DNA of 56,571 nucleotides from an uncultured Bacteroidota bacterium (GTDB lineage: Bacteria > Bacteroidota > Bacteroidia > Chitinophagales > Chitinophagaceae): positions 1 to 56,571 of the forward strand of contig CAIVEW010000046.1 of assembly GCA_903905065.1 (NCBI GenBank), given 5' to 3'. Both the position numbers and the translations under genes were made by a program. Below, in pieces: positions 8,627-16,730 of this stretch. The number at the start of each line of letters is the position of its first letter. Within the stretch, counting starts at the first letter, position 1. Below the pieces are notes generated by a model that was not told where the DNA came from, did no database searches, and worked only from the letters and a program-made list of their open reading frames with translations.

Positions 8627-10012
8627 TCACAACTCCCCACTGATCACCTGGCTCCTGGCAAGTATTTCCTGTACTTCTTTTTCGCGTTTCTGGATGTACA
8701 GGCGCATGGGTGAAAAGGTCCAGCGGGTGCGTAGCCTGGATAGCCGATCGGGTGATGGCCTCAGGATGAGGTAGCTTATCCAACTGAGCGGCGCAAAATG
8801 CCGGAACACGTTCGACAGTTTTACAAAGTACACTACAGTGGCCGCATCACAGCGATCCAGCATATTTCGCAATTCCTCCGGGTCGGTAAGGGAAGATACA
8901 CACAGCACCGTTCCGCTTTTCGGGTTAAAGTACTGTTGGAGCGGTGTGTCTTTTTGCCATACGCTATTGCTGATAATCCGTGCGGCCCGTTCGGTATCCG
9001 TAAGCTGTTCGGGAATATTAAATGACTGATCGGGCATGAAACGCATCTCCCACTCTTTGCCAGCAAGGGTGTCATATACCGTCCATACCTGGTTTTTGTA
9101 GTAGTTCAGCATTTCCCTCATGTAGCCTTCGTTCATCCATTGTGCTTTTAAAGAGGCATAGAATGAAGCATAAAAGTAAAGGTGAGAAGCGTATGGCTCG
9201 AACATCTCCGGCATACGCACCACCAGCTCCCGGTTTTTTGCATACACCTTCCACACTATCCGGCGAACATCGTCTCCACTTTCAAAGTCCTTATAGTTCA
9301 GCGGTTCTCCTTCCACCCGGCGCAGTTGCTCTATACGCACGTCCATAGTTTCCGTCTTCTTTGGAAACACCTCTGCGTCATTTTCATTAGTAAGTACAGG
9401 AGGTTGGTAAAAATGCCCGGACACAGGCTGTCCGGCCGCCAGCGAAAAAAGGTGCAGCATATCCTGGAAATAGACAAAGCCGCCCTTCAGTTCATACTCC
9501 TTTATATCAGGCAGGCTCATGCGGCTACGCCCCGCTATCGCCGTTCTTACAAAAGTCTTATCCTTCCACTTATTAGAAAGCAGGCTGAAACGGTCAGTCA
9601 TAATATTATCGTCATAGTACAACCGGCCTTTTACAAAGCCCAGCAATGGGCGGATAACACCCTGTAACCGGGTATTAAGGAAGAGTTTGTTCTTAGCCCC
9701 TTTTTTTGTTTCGGCCGTGAACTCAACTTCCAGTTTATATCCTTTATTGGCGCGCAGCCACAAATAGTAAAAGTAGCATCCAAAGGTGCTGAGTATGGAC
9801 ACCATAACGATGCCCACGCCAAACCACATTACCATCTTGCCCATAAGAATTATGAACGGCATCACAGGCGATGGGTCTTCACCTTTTACGGGAGGCTTGT
9901 ATAACAGCTCGTAAGCCCCCCAGCCGGCAGCAGCGCACAATAGAGTATTAAGGGTAAATGGGAAGTATTGCCAGTAATAGCGCACTTTCCATTTTATTTG
10001 TTTCCAGTTCAT
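8627..10012 (-). CDS. DUF58 domain protein
   Basis: 461 residues. Two N-terminal membrane helices (about 17-35 and 52-80) are followed by a beta-rich region and the DUF58 signature NYKDFESGDDVRRIVWKVYA near residues 240-260, where the family has a GDDxRxIxW motif. The C-terminal part resembles a von Willebrand A-like fold. DUF58 proteins usually sit in operons with MoxR AAA+ ATPases and vWA proteins; no moxR is visible here, so it may be a stand-alone copy. A role in envelope or stress-related assembly is only a family-level guess. Confidence 0.8.
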   Translation of the reverse strand: MNWKQIKWKVRYYWQYFPFTLNTLLCAAAGWGAYELLYKPPVKGEDPSPVMPFIILMGKMVMWFGVGIVMVSILSTFGCYFYYLWLRANKGYKLEVEFTAETKKGAKNKLFLNTRLQGVIRPLLGFVKGRLYYDDNIMTDRFSLLSNKWKDKTFVRTAIAGRSRMSLPDIKEYELKGGFVYFQDMLHLFSLAAGQPVSGHFYQPPVLTNENDAEVFPKKTETMDVRIEQLRRVEGEPLNYKDFESGDDVRRIVWKVYAKNRELVVRMPEMFEPYASHLYFYASFYASLKAQWMNEGYMREMLNYYKNQVWTVYDTLAGKEWEMRFMPDQSFNIPEQLTDTERAARIISNSVWQKDTPLQQYFNPKSGTVLCVSSLTDPEELRNMLDRCDAATVVYFVKLSNVFRHFAPLSWISYLILRPSPDRLSRLRTRWTFSPMRLYIQKREKEVQEILARSQVISGEL

Positions 10013-10076
10013 CAGGCAGTACCGGGCATTAATTTGTAAAAGGTATGAAAATAAAGAATCGGAACTGTAAGACTTG

Positions 10077-11357
10077 TTAATTTTCGGAATTTCTCTGCTC
10101 CGTGATTTCTATTTGCTTCCGCGTAGGCAATAATATCAGCCGCAGTGTGGTATCGTTCGTGAAGTAGCTTATCGCCCAGTTTATGAAAATGATGAGCTTG
10201 TTCTTTACGCTCAGTATCAGCATCAAGTGCAGGAACATCCAGGTAAACCATGCCAGTCGGCCCTGGAAGCTTATAAACGGCAGGTCTACAACAGCTTTGT
10301 GCTTTCCTACAGTTGCCATGGTGCCGGGATTCTTGTATTTAAAAACTTTTAAGGGTTCGTTCCTTGCAAGCCTGCCCATATTGGCAGCAAGATTTTTTGC
10401 CTGGTTTATGGCAACGTTTGCAAGCTGGGGATGTCCTTTTGGGAATTCCCTTGTTTCCATATACGACACGTCACCTATTGCAAAAACATTGTCAAGGTTT
10501 TGCACGCGATTGGACTCATCTACTTTAATACGGTTGCCTCTTACCAGCGCATCGGCAGGCATGCCTGCAGGTACGTTGCCTGTTACTCCGGCAGTCCATA
10601 TCAGGTTCCTGCTTTTTATAGTAGTTCCATCTTTTAGTGTAATGCTTTTGCCATCATAATCCTGCACCAACGTATCCAGCCGCAAAATCACACCCATCGC
10701 TTCAAGATATTCCTGCGACTTGCGTTGCGATGGCTCGCTCATATTTTGCAATGTATGTGGCGACCCTTCCACCAGGTATATGTTAAGCCTTGAGAAATCC
10801 ATGTCCGGGTAATCCTTCGGCAGAATGTATTTTTTCATCTCGGCCAGAGATCCGGCCATCTCCACCCCCGTGGGCCCGCCGCCGGCCACCACTATATTAA
10901 GTATCTCATCCAGTTCCCCTGCGGGTGCGCTAAGTGCATCCTCAAGGTTCAGTAGTATTCGGTTGCGGAGCGTGATGGCTTCATTCACCGACTTCATTGG
11001 GAAGGAGTAGCGCTCGAAATTTTTATTGCCAAAAAAATTATTAGTGCATCCCGTGGCTATCACCAGGTAGTCGTAGTTAAAAACGCCTTCACTCGTGCTC
11101 ACCGTTTTAACAGCAACATTTACACTATTTATTTCCGCTATGCGCACATGCACATGCCAATCCTTTTGAAATACTTTACGAAGTGGGAACGAAATGGCGC
11201 TGGGTTCCAGGCGGCCGGTAGCAACCTGGTAAAACAATGGCTGGAACTGGTGAAAATTATAGTGATCGATCACTGTAACCTCGTATTGGACACTTAGCCT
11301 TCGCGCCAACTGCAGCCCGGCAAATCCTGCACCAAGAATGACCACTTTTTTACTCAC
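10077..11357 (-). CDS. Type II NADH dehydrogenase (NDH-2) family FAD oxidoreductase
   Basis: 426 residues. Passes electrons from NADH to quinone without proton pumping, at the inner face of the cytoplasmic membrane. FAD-binding Rossmann motif VVILGAGFAGLQLARRL near the N-terminus; second nucleotide site VVAGGGPTGVEMAGSLAEM near residue 160; second FAD motif NVFAIGDVSYM near residue 290; C-terminal hydrophobic helix FTWMFLHLMLILSV for membrane attachment. Length matches NDH-2. It lies 64 bases upstream of the DUF58 gene on the same strand, with no terminator visible between. Quinone versus other acceptors cannot be told from sequence. Confidence 0.9.
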   Translation of the reverse strand: MSKKVVILGAGFAGLQLARRLSVQYEVTVIDHYNFHQFQPLFYQVATGRLEPSAISFPLRKVFQKDWHVHVRIAEINSVNVAVKTVSTSEGVFNYDYLVIATGCTNNFFGNKNFERYSFPMKSVNEAITLRNRILLNLEDALSAPAGELDEILNIVVAGGGPTGVEMAGSLAEMKKYILPKDYPDMDFSRLNIYLVEGSPHTLQNMSEPSQRKSQEYLEAMGVILRLDTLVQDYDGKSITLKDGTTIKSRNLIWTAGVTGNVPAGMPADALVRGNRIKVDESNRVQNLDNVFAIGDVSYMETREFPKGHPQLANVAINQAKNLAANMGRLARNEPLKVFKYKNPGTMATVGKHKAVVDLPFISFQGRLAWFTWMFLHLMLILSVKNKLIIFINWAISYFTNDTTLRLILLPTRKQIEITEQRNSEN

Positions 11358-11523
11358 GCGATTTCAGGCAGCAAAAGTGTGCCAGCAAAGCACCTTTGCC
11401 TGTCGAATATGCAGCTGCCCATAAGGAAAGTATTTTAATTGGAAATTTTTTTAAAAATATATCTTCATAGAGAATCAAGAGCGCAGTATAGAACAAACCC
11501 CGGAAGATAGAGATGTAGTCGCA

Positions 11524-11946
11524 ATGGACAACAATCAAGAAATAAGCATTTTCGATGGCCTGAAACCACTGCCGGTTCACTATTCCGAAAAGGCAATTTA
11601 TCTCTTTTCAGCACTCTTCGGTACTTTGTTTGGTGCAATTTTAATGGCGATCAACCTGAAGAACTCAGGACAGAAGAAAGTTATATGGCAGGTTTTGGCC
11701 GTCGGCTTGCTATATACTATAGCATTGACCCGGGGCCTTAGCTAATTACCCATGAATAATGTTGGTATCACCTTTGGCTTTAGCGGCCTGGGTGGCTACA
11801 TGATATGTAGGTATTTTTGGCCTAAGTGTCTCGGAAAGGACGTTAAATACGCAAAAAAATCGGTGCTGATACCGGCAATTGTTGGAATTGCCTTGATAGC
11901 CATAGCGGTCGTTGTCATCATCTATGCCTCCGGCAAACTGGATTAA
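11524..11946 (+). pseudogene. Small membrane protein gene split by an in-frame TAA
   Basis: Two open frames, 11524-11745 (73 codons) and 11752-11946 (64 codons), lie in the same frame and are separated only by TAA TTA CCC. Read through, they give one about 140-residue protein: cytosolic start, membrane helices (IYLFSALFGTLFGAILMAI, VIWQVLAVGLLYTIALT), a conserved-looking loop YFWPKCLGKDVKYAKKS, and a last helix ALIAIAVVVIIYA. I recall a similar helix, FW-K-GKD-Y loop, helix order in single-gene Bacteroidota membrane proteins, so a nonsense mutation is the simplest reading. The alternative is two tiny overlapping-type genes with a 6-base gap; the second ATG (11752) could allow reinitiation. 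Confidence 0.6.
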
Positions 11947-12030
11947 TATAAAGCAAACCGCACCGATCGAAAATTTGAACCTGGGTAAGATCGGTTACGT
12001 GATACCCCTTTCTCTTTCGCTAGGCCAATT

Positions 12031-12044
12031 ATGACTTACGACTA
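12031..12044 (+). repeat. Dispersed 14-mer ATGACTTACGACTA
   Basis: Exact reverse complement occurs at 16578-16591, and degenerate tandem copies at 19005-19035, where it adjoins a CCTGCC hairpin. Always intergenic here. Confidence 0.5.
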
Positions 12045-12082
12045 AAAGCACTATCTTTCGCAATTCTTTGCGTTCAAAAAAT

Positions 12083-12499
12083 ATGAAAAAAAGCATCCTG
12101 CTGTATATTATTTTACTGTTTTTCCCTTTATTGCTCATCAACTCCTGCCATAAAAAAAGCGATCCGATAAACTATGGAATAAAATTTGACGGTGTATGGA
12201 CCGGCATTAACTCATGCGATTCCAGCATAGAGACTATCAATATTCAATCGCCGATCAGTAATGTCAATACGGTATATTATTCCGGCCACACGGATACGGG
12301 CTTTTGCTCGAAGTCAATCACGTTTTACGGAAACGCAAACGGTGACAGCGTGCTATTCCCGGCCGCCGTATATGTAGATAGCTGCGGGAACGGATACACT
12401 TTCATCCAGGCAGGAACCATACGGGGTGTTACATTAATCCTGACCCGTATCAGGAAGGGCACGGTGAACGACACCTGCATATTTACTGCCACTAAATAG
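12083..12499 (+). CDS. Small lipoprotein, unknown function
   Basis: 138 residues from the ATG at 12083; a TTG five codons upstream is a less likely start. Lipoprotein signal MKKSILLYIILLFFPLLLIN followed by SC (Cys22) and a Lys/Ser stretch. The mature part is a small beta-rich domain (GIKFDGVWTGINSCDSS, YYSGHTDTGFCSKSITFYG, CIFTATK) with several cysteines. It resembles the small beta-barrel lipoproteins common in Bacteroidota but I do not recognise a family. Six bases separate it from the next lipoprotein gene, so the two form an operon. Confidence 0.72.
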   Translation: MKKSILLYIILLFFPLLLINSCHKKSDPINYGIKFDGVWTGINSCDSSIETINIQSPISNVNTVYYSGHTDTGFCSKSITFYGNANGDSVLFPAAVYVDSCGNGYTFIQAGTIRGVTLILTRIRKGTVNDTCIFTATK

Positions 12500-12505
12500 T
12501 CCGCG

Positions 12506-13504
12506 ATGAAAAACCTCATCCCTTTTCTCGTGTTTATCGCATTTGTTTTGCAGGGATGCCACTTTAGTACTTCCGAGGTGACGCGCGGTTATCAAATTGA
12601 TAATGCCACCCGCACCGAGATAAACAGCCTGGACATAAAGGTTTACCAGGACATGCAATTGGGCGACTTCGAAGCATTTAACACACTTATAGCTCCATCC
12701 CTGAAGAAAGAACTAAGCTATGATGGGAACAGGCAAACATGGAGCAACCTGGGCCAGATATTACAGCACAAGTCTTACCGGATGTATGATGAAATTAATA
12801 TAACTAGCCTCATTCCCGGCTACAACCTCAAGGTAAATTCACTGGACAGCACAGACAATTCGGTTATCACACTGACCACCACTTGCAGGGAGACAGAAAT
12901 ATCATTCCTGATGCTCGAAGATTCCGTCAGCCAGTTTCTTATGGCGGCAATATATGGTAAGTATAATGGTAAGTGGCTGCTCAGCGGTTTTTCGATAGGT
13001 TGTTATTCGTATTTCGGAAAAACAGCACCTGCTTATTACAGCCTTGCCAGGAAATATTACGAGCGCGGAGATCTCGTTGATGCTGTAGTGAACATTGCCA
13101 TGTGCAGCAGATGCCTGCATCCATGCAAAACCATTGTGACTTATAAAAAAGCGACGGCCATAAATCGCTTCACAGACAAATTGATCAATGATACAAAAGC
13201 CAAATATGGTTTTCCTTTCACATTGAATAATATTAAAAGCAAACCGGTCATTTCAGGTATTGAGCCGGAACGCTTAGGGGCTGAGTTGGTGCCGGAAATC
13301 GACTATATGTCAGGAACTAATATAAAAGATACAACGAGACTGAGGAAGGAAAATGAAGAAGTTCAGAAATCTGTCGGCGAACTGTTCCAAGGTGTAAAGG
13401 ACAATAACGCGCACATTTTGTATCGCGTTTCCTGTCTGTTACCGACAGAAGAACACCGAACTCATACATACAATTTCGTTGAAACTACCGGAAAAGGACA
13501 CTAG
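12506..13504 (+). CDS. Lipoprotein, unknown function
   Basis: 332 residues with lipoprotein signal MKNLIPFLVFIAFVLQGC (Cys18). The mature part begins with a segment like a DUF3887/SnoaL-type alpha-beta domain (DIKVYQDMQLGDFEAFNTL, then LTTTCRETEISFLMLEDS and GKYNGKWLLSGFSIG), followed by a helix-rich stretch with a TPR-like feel (YYSLARKYYERGDLVDAVVNIAMCSR). No catalytic motif. Immediately downstream of another lipoprotein gene and convergent with the nucleoid-associated protein gene, with 31 bases between stops and no evident terminator. Confidence 0.72.
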   Translation: MKNLIPFLVFIAFVLQGCHFSTSEVTRGYQIDNATRTEINSLDIKVYQDMQLGDFEAFNTLIAPSLKKELSYDGNRQTWSNLGQILQHKSYRMYDEINITSLIPGYNLKVNSLDSTDNSVITLTTTCRETEISFLMLEDSVSQFLMAAIYGKYNGKWLLSGFSIGCYSYFGKTAPAYYSLARKYYERGDLVDAVVNIAMCSRCLHPCKTIVTYKKATAINRFTDKLINDTKAKYGFPFTLNNIKSKPVISGIEPERLGAELVPEIDYMSGTNIKDTTRLRKENEEVQKSVGELFQGVKDNNAHILYRVSCLLPTEEHRTHTYNFVETTGKGH

Positions 13505-13535
13505 TCGAATTAAAACGATACTGCCCCTTAAACCG

Positions 13536-14585
13536 CTACTCCTCCTCGTCGAAATATATTTTATAAAAGCTTTTCCCCACGCGCTCGTCATAGCCCTTCT
13601 CTATCAGGCTCTTATCCCCGTGGATATAAACATGGAAATTCTTATCCAGCTTTAATACACTCTTGAATACCCTCGCCTGTTTCTTTACCGCCAATGTGGA
13701 AATATCGAACCTGTCCGGTATTTCCAGGTCGTTCATCTCTGCATAGTTCGTTTCAAATTTCCTGAAGGCCTTTATCATGCCGCTGTCGTCAAACACCTCT
13801 TTTTCAAACTTCTTTTTATCAAACGACTCATTAGCGCGGAAATACTCCACTGATTTATTGAGCAAGTCTATCTGGTCCGTCTTTGCTATATCATACTCCT
13901 CCGGCAGTTGCTTGGCAATAAACTGCTTGGCTACACTAAGAAACTGATTGGTCTGGAAGTATTCATTGGCTTGGGGGACAACGTTTAGAAAGGTCTCCCG
14001 CCAGAAAACTGCCTCTTCTCCCCTGCTGGCGCTGTCATAGATCAGCACATCAAAACCCTGTTCTGCGTTAGTAGGCAACACCAGGCAAGCCTTGTCATAC
14101 TTTGCCACATCCACTCCTTCGCGCATTGTCAGTGCAAATTCGCTCGCTTCTATTGCGAGATCAATAAAATGGCTCTTGGTCTCCGTCTTGTATATCCCTA
14201 TAGCATCTACAAAGGCCCCATCCACCAGGCAGTTTTCATAGTAGCATACATATAGCTCGCCGGTCTTTATTTTCGGGTGCGTGGTACTCTCATACAGGTG
14301 CTTGGCTATGTTCACAGAGTTCTTGTGAAAAGTTGCACCCTCGGCCAGTGTTTCCAGGCAAAAATTATAAACCTCGTTATAATCGAGAGACGACAAATGA
14401 TGAAACGAATACTTATCCAGCTCCGGGTTAAACTTTGCAAGAAAAGAGTCTTTAATAATACGCAGATCGTCATCTACCAGCTTCAGCGGTTTTTTCGATG
14501 TGACGAGTTCCTGCCCGTTCCCTTTATTACCTACATAGTGCACCGACACTTTCTGAAGTATCGCCTCACTTAAATTCATTTGCAT
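13536..14585 (-). CDS. Nucleoid-associated protein, NdpA/YejK family
   Basis: 349 residues matching the 37-kDa nucleoid-associated family (NdpA, YejK in E. coli). Visible features: N-terminal IxKVSVHYVGNKGNGQELV, the conserved core TGELYVCYYEN then VDAIGIYKTETKSHFI, and a C-terminal segment FHVYIHGDKSLIEKGYDERV. Family members bind the nucleoid; the molecular role is not settled, and related proteins also appear near mobile elements. Nothing mobile is seen next to it here. Upstream, 14586-14856 is AT-rich and holds no gene on this strand. Confidence 0.85.
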   Translation of the reverse strand: MQMNLSEAILQKVSVHYVGNKGNGQELVTSKKPLKLVDDDLRIIKDSFLAKFNPELDKYSFHHLSSLDYNEVYNFCLETLAEGATFHKNSVNIAKHLYESTTHPKIKTGELYVCYYENCLVDGAFVDAIGIYKTETKSHFIDLAIEASEFALTMREGVDVAKYDKACLVLPTNAEQGFDVLIYDSASRGEEAVFWRETFLNVVPQANEYFQTNQFLSVAKQFIAKQLPEEYDIAKTDQIDLLNKSVEYFRANESFDKKKFEKEVFDDSGMIKAFRKFETNYAEMNDLEIPDRFDISTLAVKKQARVFKSVLKLDKNFHVYIHGDKSLIEKGYDERVGKSFYKIYFDEEE

Positions 14586-14824
14586 ACGCTTCGCTTATTC
14601 CTGTAAAGATATTTTCTTCTCTTACCCAAGGTGTCTTTTTCTTAATAATTATATAATCGCAATCCTTCTATACGCCGCCGTATTACCCGCTTGCTTCTTT
14701 TCACAACTTGGTTCTAAACCTGATTGTGGTAACTATATATGAATTAAACTATGAGAACCATGCTATTAACGATAATATAAAAAAACACGGGAGCAAATAG
14801 GATAAGGTATTTTGAAATTATTAT

Positions 14825-14832
14825 TAGATTTG
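14825..14832 (+). promoter_or_regulatory. Candidate -7 element for the double-OmpA gene
   Basis: TAGATTTG fits TAnnTTTG and lies 24 bases before the start codon. Directly after it, GTTCTTT (14834-14840) and AAAGAAC (14846-14852) form a 7-bp hairpin ending 4 bases before the ATG at 14857, which could affect ribosome access. Confidence 0.4.
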
Positions 14833-14856
14833 TGTTCTTTCCAATAAAGAACAGTT

Positions 14857-16575
14857 ATGAAGAACATATTTACATTCATTTTGCTATTAACTGTCTTAAA
14901 AGGCTATTGCCAGGACGCCGATACAGCCGAAATTTACTTTGATTATAACCTTGCCCGCATCAGCAACGCTTCTTCCATGCGGCTGGATAGTTTCCGGTTT
15001 GCCAAGATTTTGGTTCCCGGGCACAAAACCACAGTTTATGGATACACCGATTTTAAAGGGTCTGATGAATATAACAAACAGCTATCTATTGCCCGGGCAA
15101 AAAATGTGAGAGATTACCTCGTATCTCTTGGGCTTGATGAGCGGGATATTGTACACTGCGAAGGAAAGGGAAAAGCCCGCACGGATCAGGAAGATGACAA
15201 AGACAGGAAGGTGCTCATAATCATGGAGCGCGCGCCGTCCAAGTATGCAAAAGCAAAAGAGGCCGCTTCAAAAGACAAATCCAAAGACCTTAGCAGTTCT
15301 GCCACAGCAAAATCTAAAACACCAAAAACCGGTGAATTAAATCCGTCTGATTCTGCTGCTATGGCCGCTAAAGCCGCCAAAAAAGCCGCCGCTGACGCTG
15401 CAGCCCTGGCTGCGAAAGCCACAAAAAAAGCCAGCGCAGATTCTGCAATAGCCGCGAAGGCTGCTAAAAAAGCAAGCGCTGACGCTGCTGCACTGGCCGC
15501 GAAAGAAGCCAAAAAAGCGAGTGCGGATTCCGCGGCCGCCAAATCTGCTAAAAAAGCAGAGGCAGATGCTGCCGCCCTTGCGGCTAAAGCAGCAAAAAAA
15601 GCGAGTGCAGATTCTGCTGCCATGGCCGCGAAAGCTGCTAAAAAAGCAAGCGCTGACGCTGCTGCACTGGCCGCGAAAGCAGCAAAAAAAGCGAGTGCAG
15701 ATTCTGCTGCCACGGCCGCGAAAGCTGCGAAAAAAGCGGAGGCAGATGCTGCAGCGCTTGCGGCTAAAGCAGCAAAAAAAGCGAGCGCAGATTCTGCTGC
15801 CATGGCCGCGAAAGCTGCTAAAAAAGCAAGTGCTGACGCTGCTGCACTGGCCGCGAAAGCAGCTAAAAAAGCGAGTGCGGATTCTGCTGCTGCTGCCGCG
15901 AAAGTCGCGAAGACAAAAAACCAAAAATCAGATGGATCTAAACCCGGCACGGCAACTAACGCGGGAACAACCACTGGGAATTCCGCAGCCGACGGAACTG
16001 CACCGGTTCCTGTTGTTCTTGGAGAAAGTATGGGGAACACCACGCCGGCACCGGCAGCGGCAACTGCAACAACATCCGCCGCTCCGCCTGTCCTTAGGCC
16101 AAAATTACCCGCGCCAGAGCCGGTGGTGCCGCTTTCCAAAGATGCCAAAATAGCACGCAAGCAGGAGAAGAATATTGCAACTCTTGACCCCAAGAAACTG
16201 ATCATCGGGGACGTAATTCCGCTGAACAATATCTACTTCGCACCCGCGTCCAACGAAATGCTGCGCCAGTCAGAGCCTTCGCTGGAGCAATTGTTCAAGT
16301 TCTTAAAGACCAATACTAATCTCGCTGTAGAGATCCAGGGCCGGATCTGCTGCCTCAACCCCCTGGATGGTACCGATGAACCAGATGGCGCCGGTAGCAC
16401 CCGGTCAACGGCAAGAGCAAAAAATATTTATGATTACCTGGTATCAAAAGGCATTGATAAAAGCCGGCTTAGTTACTCCGGCCTCGGGAATACCAAGCCT
16501 TCCGTTTATCCGGAAAGAACAGAATTCGACCGCGACCTGAACCGCAGGGCCACGATGAAGATCATTTATAAATAA
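14857..16575 (+). CDS. Double OmpA-domain protein with Ala/Lys tandem-repeat stalk
   Basis: 572 residues with signal peptide MKNIFTFILLLTVLKGYC. First OmpA-like domain at about 22-125 (IYFDYNLARI, VYGYTDFKGSDEYNKQLSIARAKNVRDYL). Then about 190 residues of 15-residue repeats such as KKASADAAALAAKAA and KKASADSAAMAAKAA (about 165-350), a low-complexity Pro/Ala/Thr linker, and a second OmpA-like domain (about 450-572: NIYFAPASNEML, STARAKNIYDYLVSKGI, DRDLNRRATMKI). OmpA domains bind peptidoglycan; two of them on a TolA-like helical stalk could bridge two sites in the cell wall or sense its spacing. Both domains keep the R-AK-V-x-YL type helix. The repeat DNA is near-identical between units, so its length may vary between strains. 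Confidence 0.85.
   Translation: MKNIFTFILLLTVLKGYCQDADTAEIYFDYNLARISNASSMRLDSFRFAKILVPGHKTTVYGYTDFKGSDEYNKQLSIARAKNVRDYLVSLGLDERDIVHCEGKGKARTDQEDDKDRKVLIIMERAPSKYAKAKEAASKDKSKDLSSSATAKSKTPKTGELNPSDSAAMAAKAAKKAAADAAALAAKATKKASADSAIAAKAAKKASADAAALAAKEAKKASADSAAAKSAKKAEADAAALAAKAAKKASADSAAMAAKAAKKASADAAALAAKAAKKASADSAATAAKAAKKAEADAAALAAKAAKKASADSAAMAAKAAKKASADAAALAAKAAKKASADSAAAAAKVAKTKNQKSDGSKPGTATNAGTTTGNSAADGTAPVPVVLGESMGNTTPAPAAATATTSAAPPVLRPKLPAPEPVVPLSKDAKIARKQEKNIATLDPKKLIIGDVIPLNNIYFAPASNEMLRQSEPSLEQLFKFLKTNTNLAVEIQGRICCLNPLDGTDEPDGAGSTRSTARAKNIYDYLVSKGIDKSRLSYSGLGNTKPSVYPERTEFDRDLNRRATMKIIYK
15346..15912 (+). repeat. 45-bp coding tandem repeat
   Basis: About a dozen units of 45 bases encode the alternating KKASADAAALAAKAA / KKASADSAAMAAKAA pattern. 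One unit near 15530-15550 is shortened (SAAAKSAKKAEAD). Neighbouring units share long identical blocks, for example around 15635-15680 and 15815-15860, consistent with expansion by slippage or unequal recombination. Confidence 0.85.
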
Positions 16576-16577
16576 GC

Positions 16578-16614
16578 TAGTCGTAAGTCATACCCTGCCT
16601 ACCGGTAGGCAGGG
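16578..16614. repeat. Composite intergenic repeat: 14-mer plus 22-base palindrome
   Basis: TAGTCGTAAGTCAT (16578-16591) is the exact reverse complement of the copy at 12031. It abuts a perfect 22-base palindrome, 16593-16614 (CCCTGCCTACC and its complement). The same association is seen at 19005-19066. Confidence 0.6.
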
Positions 16615-16653
16615 ACGCAAGTCCGGTTGTATGAACAGCGCTCGCGTTATGCA

Positions 16654-16690
16654 GAATTGTCAACTTTTCAAAAGTTGGCAATTCTTTTTT
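16654..16690 (+). terminator. Strong intrinsic terminator
   Basis: Long stem GAATTGTCAACTTTT (16654-16668) / AAAAGTTGGCAATTC (16670-16684) with one G-T pair, then seven T. It lies between the OmpA gene and the convergent ffh gene and most clearly serves the plus strand. Confidence 0.75.
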
Positions 16691-16730
16691 TAAGTAACAA
16701 CTAAGCTGAATATCTATAGTAAGGCTACGA

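Noticed and set aside
15521..16153. Second open frame over the same repeat, Arg/Lys/Pro rich
   Set aside because: Frame-shifted reading of the repeat; the OmpA frame has signal peptide and two real domains.
15186..16229. Long open frame on the minus strand opposite the Ala/Lys repeat, about 347 codons, Ala/Phe rich
   Set aside because: Mirror of the GC-rich periodic repeat of the OmpA gene. No start context, and its composition follows the repeat, not a protein family.
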